Positions 1-4,336 of a stretch of 5,396 nucleotides of DNA are shown here, piece by piece (position 1 is the stretch's first letter; the number at the start of each line of letters is the position of its first letter). The DNA is from DATMBL01 sp035559295 (GTDB lineage Bacteria; Desulfobacterota; Binatia; UBA9968). Below the pieces are notes generated by a model. That model was not told the DNA's origin and did not search any database. It was given only the letters and a program-made list of their open reading frames with translations. Position numbers and translations under genes: made by a program. The stretch is from assembly GCA_035559295.1 (NCBI GenBank), contig DATMBL010000121.1, positions 1 through 5,396 on the forward strand. The letters are read 5' to 3'.

Positions 1-220
1 AAGGGGTTAGTTCGGCGGCGAGGAACTCGACCTGTTCGGCAATAGGGGCGTCGCGGTCGATCAGGATCACTTCGCGTCCCCGCACACGGCAGCGGCCGCT
101 CCGAATGCGGTAGCCGACTTCGCGCAGCAGCTTCTCAGTTCGCACTTCGATGTTCATTTCCCGCGCCGCTTGAATCAGTTCTTTGAGGCGGGCTTCGTAT
201 CTGTTGTTCGATCGCGCCAT
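1..220 (-). CDS. Uncharacterised small conserved-looking protein, 3' end cut by window edge
   Basis: An open frame starts with ATG at 220 and runs leftwards off the window, giving 73 complete codons with no stop. The visible protein is soluble and charged. Residues 1-35 look like an amphipathic helix rich in Arg, Glu and Leu. A basic segment follows with the pattern S41-G-R-C-R-V-R-G48 and a short hydrophobic strand V51-I-L-I-D55. A second helix, from about residue 59, contains EQVEFLAAEL. No signal peptide or membrane segment is seen. I do not recognise a named family with confidence. The overall pattern (helix, Gly/Cys/Arg turn, strand ending in Asp, helix) resembles small hypothetical proteins of about 80-95 residues in environmental bacteria, which is a recollection and not a search result. 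It is divergent from the universal stress gene. No good Shine-Dalgarno lies before the start, but a candidate promoter does. Coding status is supported by the undisturbed open frame and the protein-like helix/strand pattern. Confidence 0.66.
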   Translation of the reverse strand, partial: MARSNNRYEARLKELIQAAREMNIEVRTEKLLREVGYRIRSGRCRVRGREVILIDRDAPIAEQVEFLAAELTP

Positions 221-232
221 CGTCGGGAATCG

Positions 233-261
233 AGTATCTCTCAACGAAAGGTATTTGTAAA
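233..261 (-). promoter_or_regulatory. Candidate sigma-70-type promoter of the leftward small gene
   Basis: On the minus strand TTTACA (261-256, 5 of 6 to the -35 consensus) is followed after exactly 17 bases by GATACT (238-233, 4 of 6 to the -10 consensus). Transcription would begin near 226-227, only about 6 bases before the ATG at 220. This would explain the missing Shine-Dalgarno, because the message would be nearly leaderless. It was found by eye and no other promoter has been excluded. Confidence 0.38.
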
Positions 262-395
262 CCGCCGCGACCGAGCGGCAAAGTGATTGCAAAACCCCGC
301 CCGGTTGCTAATGTAGGGCCGCACGACTCCCGGTCTTTAGGGCCGTGTGAGGGCGTCGAGAAAACGCCGCGTCAAGTCGGACGCTCGCACGATCC

Positions 396-400
396 GGAGG
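396..400 (+). promoter_or_regulatory. Ribosome binding site of the universal stress gene
   Basis: GGAGG lies 4 bases before the ATG at 405. It fixes that start, which also gives the canonical Usp N-terminus (MIKNILVPLDGS). Confidence 0.75.
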
Positions 401-404
401 AAAG

Positions 405-1241
405 ATGATCAAGAACATTCTCGTTCCTCTCGATGGCTCGGAGCATTCCAGGGCGGCGCTCGAGTATGGCATTTGGCTATGCGAGAAGTTTGACGGCACG
501 CTGATCGGCCAGCATATCATCGATACCATTTCGATCGAGGGTAGCTTTTTTCACGACATCTCGGGTTCGCTCGGGTTCGAGCCCTATTTGGATTTCTCGA
601 CCAAAATGCGCGAGGTGCTCGAGGAGCGGGGCAGGGTTATCTTGGAAGACTTTTCCGCGCGTTGCCAGAAACGCGGCATCCGCCACCAGACCCGGCTCGA
701 CATGGGCCTGATCGCGAACGAAATATGCGAGCGATCCAAGCTCGCGGATCTGGTCGTGATCGGCCACCGCGGTATCAACGAGGAGTTCTCTACCGGGCTG
801 CTCGGCAAGACCGCGGAAACGGTGACGCGAAAATGCCCGCGCCCGGTTTTCGTTTCGACCAAAAGGTTCAAGCCGATCGAGAGGCCTCTGCTGGCCTACG
901 AGGGGAGCCAGCGCGCGAGTTCGGCGATGGAGTCCGCGGCCGAGTTTTGCAGCAGCCTGCGATTGCCGCTCACCGTATTGACGGTCGCAAAAGAAGAAAA
1001 ACTCGGCGAGGCGCTGTTGCAGCAGGCGCGATCCTACCTCAGCTCTTACGCGGTCGAGGTCCAATACGAGATCGTCAGGGGGTACCCGGAACAAAAGATC
1101 ATCGAGTACCTGGTGCATTTCGGTTACGATCTGCTGTTTATCGGCGCCTACGGCCACAGACGGATCATCGAAATGGTGCTCGGAAGCACGACCGAGTACG
1201 TTTTGAGAAACAGCCCGTGTCCGGTCTTTCTCAATCGATGA
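405..1241 (+). CDS. Universal stress protein, two tandem Usp domains
   Basis: This 278-residue cytoplasmic protein has two Usp (alpha/beta, HUP-like) domains in tandem, at about 1-152 and 158-278. Usp proteins help cells survive starvation and other stress, and many bind ATP. Domain 1 opens with the family hallmark ILVPLDGS (D10, G11, S12) and has the nucleotide loop as G120-x2-G123-x10-G134-K-T. This is one residue longer than the usual G-x2-G-x9-G-S/T and has Lys in place of Ser/Thr. Domain 2 opens with LLAYEGS, where Glu166 replaces the usual Asp. Its loop is canonical: G247-x2-G250-x9-G260-S261-T. ATP binding therefore looks likelier in domain 2. The ends CPRPVFVS and SPCPVFLNR are the conserved last strands of each domain. 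About 275 residues is usual for tandem Usp proteins. The next gene starts 37 bases downstream on the same strand, so co-transcription is likely. The target process is unknown. Confidence 0.95.
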   Translation: MIKNILVPLDGSEHSRAALEYGIWLCEKFDGTLIGQHIIDTISIEGSFFHDISGSLGFEPYLDFSTKMREVLEERGRVILEDFSARCQKRGIRHQTRLDMGLIANEICERSKLADLVVIGHRGINEEFSTGLLGKTAETVTRKCPRPVFVSTKRFKPIERPLLAYEGSQRASSAMESAAEFCSSLRLPLTVLTVAKEEKLGEALLQQARSYLSSYAVEVQYEIVRGYPEQKIIEYLVHFGYDLLFIGAYGHRRIIEMVLGSTTEYVLRNSPCPVFLNR

Positions 1242-1278
1242 GAGCCGCGCTCCATAGGCCAGCCATCCGGATGAGGGT

Positions 1279-2085
1279 ATGAAGTTTCGGGTCGCAGCAA
1301 TTCAGATGCTCGCATCGAACGACAAAGGGGCGAACATCGACGAAGCATCGCGCTGGATCCGGAAGGCCGCAGCGGGTGGCGCGCAATTCGTGGCTTTGCC
1401 CGAAGTGTTTAACTGGCGCGGCGCGAAAACCACCGAGCGAGAGTCGGCCGAAATGATTCCCGGACCGACGTCGGAAGCGCTCGCGACGCTGGCACGCGAG
1501 CTCCGCATTTATCTGCTCGGCGGCTCGATCCTGGAGGCGATTCCGGGGAGCAACAAGGCGTACAACACGAGCCTGTTGTTCGACCCTCAAGGAAGCCTCA
1601 TCGGCCGGTATCGGAAGATTCACCTCTTTGACGTCGAGCTGGCAAACGGGATCAGCGCGAAAGAATCCGATACGCGTGCTCCGGGAGGGGACGTCGTGGT
1701 TGCGCAAACCGAAATGTGCGCTATCGGTCTCACGATTTGTTACGATCTCCGCTTTCCCGAGCTCTACCGCGCGCTTGCCCAACAGGGCGCGCAGATGGTG
1801 TCGGTACCTTCCGCTTTTACCGCGTATACCGGAAAGGCGCACTGGGAAATCTTGCTCAGAGCGCGGGCGATCGAGAACCAGTTGTACGTGATCGCCCCCG
1901 ATCAGTTCGGCAGGAATCCCCATAGCTTCGAAACCCATGGGCACTCGATGATCATCGATCCGTGGGGGAACGTTCTCTCCGAGCTAGCCGATGGACCGGG
2001 TGTGATCAGCGCCGAGATCGATCTCGAACGCCTGGCGAGCGTCCGCGCCGAGCTTCCCGCGCTTGCCCACCGCAAGTTGTTCTAG
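1279..2085 (+). CDS. Carbon-nitrogen hydrolase, Nit1-type (probable deaminated glutathione amidase)
   Basis: This 268-residue cytoplasmic enzyme belongs to the nitrilase superfamily and is full length. The catalytic triad is complete: Glu42 in ALPEVF, Lys113 in YRKIHLFD and Cys154 in ICYDLRFPELYR. Further family motifs are a TGKAHWE segment (184-190), LLRARAIEN (192-200) and GHSMIIDPWG (221-230). The pairing of CYDxRFPEL with GHSMxxDPWG resembles Nit1, which hydrolyses deaminated glutathione to ammonia and a reusable tripeptide analogue as metabolite repair. Nit2 omega-amidase (alpha-ketoglutaramate) is the main alternative. The ATG at 1279 is the only reasonable start, because an in-frame TAG lies at 1255-1257. 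The GAGGG before it sits only one base from the ATG, so initiation may be weak or depend on translation of the upstream Usp gene. The gene ends 230 bases before glnK, which has its own promoter. A nitrogen-metabolism link is suggestive only. Confidence 0.9.
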   Translation: MKFRVAAIQMLASNDKGANIDEASRWIRKAAAGGAQFVALPEVFNWRGAKTTERESAEMIPGPTSEALATLARELRIYLLGGSILEAIPGSNKAYNTSLLFDPQGSLIGRYRKIHLFDVELANGISAKESDTRAPGGDVVVAQTEMCAIGLTICYDLRFPELYRALAQQGAQMVSVPSAFTAYTGKAHWEILLRARAIENQLYVIAPDQFGRNPHSFETHGHSMIIDPWGNVLSELADGPGVISAEIDLERLASVRAELPALAHRKLF

Positions 2086-2118
2086 AACTCCGATCGCTTC
2101 CTGTCGCCAGTATCGGGT

Positions 2119-2133
2119 GCTCACAAAGTGAGC
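2119..2133. promoter_or_regulatory. Perfect palindrome upstream of glnK, candidate activator (enhancer) site 1
   Basis: GCTCAC-AAA-GTGAGC has 6-base arms and a 3-base centre. Its centre at 2126 is about 140 bases before the predicted sigma-54 start at 2266, a normal distance for an NtrC-type enhancer. The arms do not match the E. coli NtrC half-site (TGCACCA) well, so the bound protein could be another enhancer-binding regulator. It lies after the Nit1 stop, but no T-run follows, so it is unlikely to be an intrinsic terminator. Confidence 0.45.
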
Positions 2134-2152
2134 TGCGCCCATTTTCTGGGCA
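2134..2152. promoter_or_regulatory. Imperfect NtrC-like dyad upstream of glnK, candidate enhancer site 2
   Basis: The core GCCCA-TTTTC-TGGGC (2137-2151) is a perfect dyad within TGCGCC...GGGCA, which resembles the NtrC consensus TGCACCA-N3-TGGTGCA but with a longer centre. The centre at 2144 lies about 122 bases before the predicted start and 18 bases from the neighbouring palindrome. Paired enhancer sites in this range are typical of NtrC-activated promoters. The assignment to NtrC is an inference. Confidence 0.4.
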
Positions 2153-2167
2153 GGCGATAGCGGCAGA

Positions 2168-2221
2168 TTTTTTCGCGCCTGACCCGATGCGCCAGCGTTT
2201 TTTCAGCTCAAAGTGATTTTT
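2168..2221. other. Three spaced T-tracts between enhancer and promoter, possible intrinsic bend
   Basis: Runs of T occur at 2168-2173 (six), 2198-2203 (six) and 2217-2221 (five). Their centres are about 30 and 19 bases apart, close to three and two helical turns, in otherwise GC-rich DNA. Phased A/T tracts bend DNA. This stretch lies exactly between the palindromes and the sigma-54 promoter, where looping is needed. No good IHF consensus was found here. Confidence 0.3.
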
Positions 2222-2239
2222 CCGAGACGCGGAAGCACG

Positions 2240-2255
2240 TGGCACCGAGCTTGCT
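2240..2255 (+). promoter_or_regulatory. Sigma-54 (RpoN) -24/-12 promoter of glnK-amtB
   Basis: TGGCAC-CGAGC-TTGCT matches the RpoN consensus TGGCAC-N5-TTGCW at every specified base. The invariant GG (2241-2242) and GC (2253-2254) are separated by the required 10 bases. The predicted transcription start is near 2266, giving a 50-base leader before the glnK ATG. RpoN promoters need an ATP-hydrolysing activator bound upstream; for glnK-amtB in proteobacteria this is NtrC. Confidence 0.9.
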
Positions 2256-2305
2256 CCCATGATCGAGACGAAGCCGCGCCGCGCGCGCAGCGAAGCGCTT
2301 GAACC

Positions 2306-2310
2306 AGGAG
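2306..2310 (+). promoter_or_regulatory. Ribosome binding site that fixes the glnK start
   Basis: AGGAG lies 5 bases before the ATG at 2316. An in-frame ATG at 2259 would add 19 basic residues, but it lies ahead of the predicted sigma-54 transcription start (about 2266) and has no Shine-Dalgarno. The 2316 start gives the standard 112-residue PII. Confidence 0.8.
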
Positions 2311-2315
2311 CCTCT

Positions 2316-2654
2316 ATGAAAATGGTGGAAGCGATCGTGAAGCCGTTCAAGCTCGACGAGGTCAAAGAGGCGCTGACCAAAGCCGGAATCGAGGGCATGA
2401 CGGTCGCGGAGGTCAAAGGCTTCGGCCGGCAAAAGGGCCATGCCGAGCTCTACCGCGGCGCGGAATACTCGGTCGATTTCCTGCCCAAAGTGAAGATTCA
2501 AATCCTCGTTCCGGACGATAAGGCTGCCGCGGTCGTCGAGGCGATTACGAACAGCGCGCGCACCGGAAAGATCGGCGACGGAAAAATCTTCGTCACGGCG
2601 GTGGAAGCAATCGTCCGCATCCGCACGGGCGAGAGAGGCGAGGACGCCGTTTAA
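2316..2654 (+). CDS. glnK: Nitrogen regulatory PII protein GlnK
   Basis: This 112-residue cytoplasmic signal protein, trimeric in the family, reads 2-oxoglutarate, ATP/ADP and, in many proteobacteria, glutamine via uridylylation. The start MKMVEAIVKPFKLDEVKEAL is typical. Gln39 and the Gly-rich start of the T-loop (GFGRQKGH, 35-42) precede the signature YRGAEYSVDFLPK, with Tyr51 as the usual uridylylation site and Tyr46 also present. The B-loop TGKIGDGKIFV (83-93) and the C-loop arginines Arg101 and Arg103 (RIRTGE) complete the ATP site. No expected residue is missing. Sequence alone separates GlnK from GlnB poorly: Asp54 is GlnB-like compared with E. coli. However, the position 37 bases before amtB under a sigma-54 promoter is the classic glnK arrangement. 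Its expected job is to bind and close AmtB when nitrogen is plentiful and perhaps to tune other nitrogen regulators not in this window. Confidence 0.96.
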   Translation: MKMVEAIVKPFKLDEVKEALTKAGIEGMTVAEVKGFGRQKGHAELYRGAEYSVDFLPKVKIQILVPDDKAAAVVEAITNSARTGKIGDGKIFVTAVEAIVRIRTGERGEDAV

Positions 2655-2691
2655 TGGATCGATACGAACCAAACACACGTGGAGGAGAAGC

Positions 2692-4269
2692 ATGATTCTG
2701 CAAAACCGCCCGAAACTTTTTATATCGAGCGCCCTACTACTCGGATGGCTTGTGGTGCATGGGGCGGCTTGGGCGCAGGAGGCTCCGGCGGAACCGGTAA
2801 AGAGCGAAGCTCCGGCGTCCGAGGAAGATTCGGGAGCGGCGCCCGCGCAATTCACGCAAGGCCTCCTCGAGCAGATCGGTGGGGCGAAGGTAGCGCTCGA
2901 CACGATGTGGACCTTGATTGCCGGAACGCTGGTTTTCTTCATGAATTTGGGTTTTGCCACTGTTGAGTCGGGTTTTTGCCGGGCGAAAAACACCGTGACG
3001 ATTCTCGCCAAGAACTTCGTTGTGTTTGCCGCTTCATCGGTCGCGTTTTTGGTAATCGGCTGGGGGCTCATGTTCGGTGACGGCAATCCGTTCTTCGGCA
3101 CACAGGGTTTGTGGTTCGCCGCCGGCGCGGATAACAGTCCGGCGACGGGAGACGCCTACAACGGTGTCTATTCTTCGATCGCCTGGACAGGCGTGCCGCT
3201 TTGGACGAAGTTCTTTTTTCAGCTCGTCTTTGCAGGAACGGCGGCGACGATCGTTTCCGGGGCCGTTGCGGAGCGGATCAAGTTCGGCGCGTTTTACATT
3301 TTCAGCTTTCTCATGGTTGGACTGATTTATCCGATCGTCGGCCACTGGATTTGGGGTGGTGGCTGGCTCGCCAAGCTCGGCATGTTCGACTTTGCCGGTT
3401 CGACGGTGGTTCATTCGGTTGGCGGATGGGCGGCGCTCACAGGCGCCATGGTACTTGGCCCGCGCATCGGAAAGTACAGTAAGGAGGGAAAGGCGCTTGC
3501 GATCCCAGGGCACAGCATGGCCCTTGCGACATTGGGCGTGTTCGTTCTCTGGTTCGGCTGGTTCGGTTTCAACCCGGGAAGCACGATGGCCGCTGACCCC
3601 GGAGCGATCGGCCGGATCGCTGTGGCGACCAATACGGCAGCGGCTGCCGCGACGATTGCCGCCTCGATCACCGCGTGGATGCTCTTGGGCAAGCCCGACC
3701 TCGGCATGATCCTCAACGGCGCGTTAGCCGGGCTGGTAGCGATTACCGCGCCCTGTGCATTCGTCAGCGTGCAAAGCTCGCTCATTATCGGGCTGATCGC
3801 GGGTGTTCTGGTCGTCCTCTCGGTTATTTTCTTCGATCGGGTGAAGATCGACGATCCGGTCGGCGCGACTTCGGTGCACCTGGTGTGTGGCATCTTCGGC
3901 ACGCTCTGCGTCGGGTTGTTCGCTCAAGCCGAGTTCTCGCCCGACACGACGGGTAACGGCTTGTTCTTCGGTGGCGGCCCCGGACTCTTGATGGCGCAGC
4001 TGGCCGGCGTGGCCAGCGTGGGAATCTTCGTCTTTGTCACTTCTCTGGTCTTTTGGAAGATCCTCAAAGCGACGGTCGGCATTCGCGTGTCGGCCGACGA
4101 AGAGTTGGAAGGGCTCGACATCGGCGAGCATGGTAACGTGGCCTATCCCGACTTCGTATCGGCTAGCGCTCGCGGCTGGTCGCCGGTCAGCGGCAGCGCT
4201 CCCGGGTTAACGGGGGCAGTGCCGGCGCCGCTGCGCGCTCCGGAGCTTTCCAAAGGCGCCGCCTCCTAG
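2692..4269 (+). CDS. amtB: Ammonium transporter AmtB (Amt/MEP/Rh family)
   Basis: This 525-residue inner-membrane channel conducts ammonium. A signal peptide (R6 and K8, then a hydrophobic core at 9-22) ends at A26-W-A28, before Q29. An Ala/Glu/Pro-rich periplasmic linker (29-53) and about 11 membrane segments follow, roughly at 71-93, 105-127, 172-193, 197-220, 238-256, 275-296, 306-331, 338-357, 360-382, 394-411 and 430-458. Conserved channel residues, by E. coli equivalence, are Asp233 (D160) and the pore histidines His241 (H168) and His396 (H318). In FGFNPGS, Phe293 matches F215 and Ser297 matches S219. The motif ESGFCRAKN resembles cyanobacterial/plant AMT1 proteins. The C-terminal GlnK-contact region is present (464-488, EGLDIGEHG...YPDF). 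A further 37 residues rich in Ser, Ala and Pro extend beyond it, which E. coli AmtB lacks. GGAGGAG at 2681-2687 sits 4 bases before the ATG. The gene follows glnK by 37 bases and is surely in the same operon. Confidence 0.97.
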   Translation: MILQNRPKLFISSALLLGWLVVHGAAWAQEAPAEPVKSEAPASEEDSGAAPAQFTQGLLEQIGGAKVALDTMWTLIAGTLVFFMNLGFATVESGFCRAKNTVTILAKNFVVFAASSVAFLVIGWGLMFGDGNPFFGTQGLWFAAGADNSPATGDAYNGVYSSIAWTGVPLWTKFFFQLVFAGTAATIVSGAVAERIKFGAFYIFSFLMVGLIYPIVGHWIWGGGWLAKLGMFDFAGSTVVHSVGGWAALTGAMVLGPRIGKYSKEGKALAIPGHSMALATLGVFVLWFGWFGFNPGSTMAADPGAIGRIAVATNTAAAAATIAASITAWMLLGKPDLGMILNGALAGLVAITAPCAFVSVQSSLIIGLIAGVLVVLSVIFFDRVKIDDPVGATSVHLVCGIFGTLCVGLFAQAEFSPDTTGNGLFFGGGPGLLMAQLAGVASVGIFVFVTSLVFWKILKATVGIRVSADEELEGLDIGEHGNVAYPDFVSASARGWSPVSGSAPGLTGAVPAPLRAPELSKGAAS

Positions 4270-4336
4270 GCGTGTGAGAAAACCCATTGGATGTTGTCGG
4301 CCGGCTTGGCTAGATCGCAAGGAGGAGGTTCGCAAG

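Noticed and set aside
477..1157. 226-codon minus-strand frame opposite the universal stress gene
   Set aside because: The plus-strand frame encodes an unmistakable two-domain Usp; the antisense product is Arg/Leu/Asp-rich with no family features.
1231..1944. 237-codon minus-strand frame opposite the Nit1-type gene
   Set aside because: The plus strand carries the full nitrilase triad; the antisense frame is a shadow.
2119..2133. Hairpin after the Nit1 stop as an intrinsic terminator
   Set aside because: The stem is only 6 base pairs and is not followed directly by a T-run; a DNA-binding palindrome fits better.
2205..2221. IHF site between enhancer and promoter
   Set aside because: Both strands were compared with WATCAA-N4-TTR and had several mismatches at the fixed bases.
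2259..2315. Longer glnK start adding 19 basic residues
   Set aside because: It lies before the predicted sigma-54 transcription start, lacks a Shine-Dalgarno and would break the standard 112-residue PII length.
2679..2966. GTG-started frame overlapping the beginning of amtB
   Set aside because: It is out of frame with amtB, Gly/Arg-rich with no family pattern, and starts inside the amtB ribosome site.
2208..3101. 297-codon open frame on the minus strand opposite glnK and the start of amtB
   Set aside because: It lies antisense to two clear genes and across the sigma-54 control region, its product has no recognisable pattern, and GC-rich genes commonly leave long antisense frames open.
4270..4336. 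Terminator or sigma-54 promoter between amtB and the porin gene
   Set aside because: No stem followed by T-run and no GG-N10-GC pattern was found; only a short GCCGGC palindrome is present.
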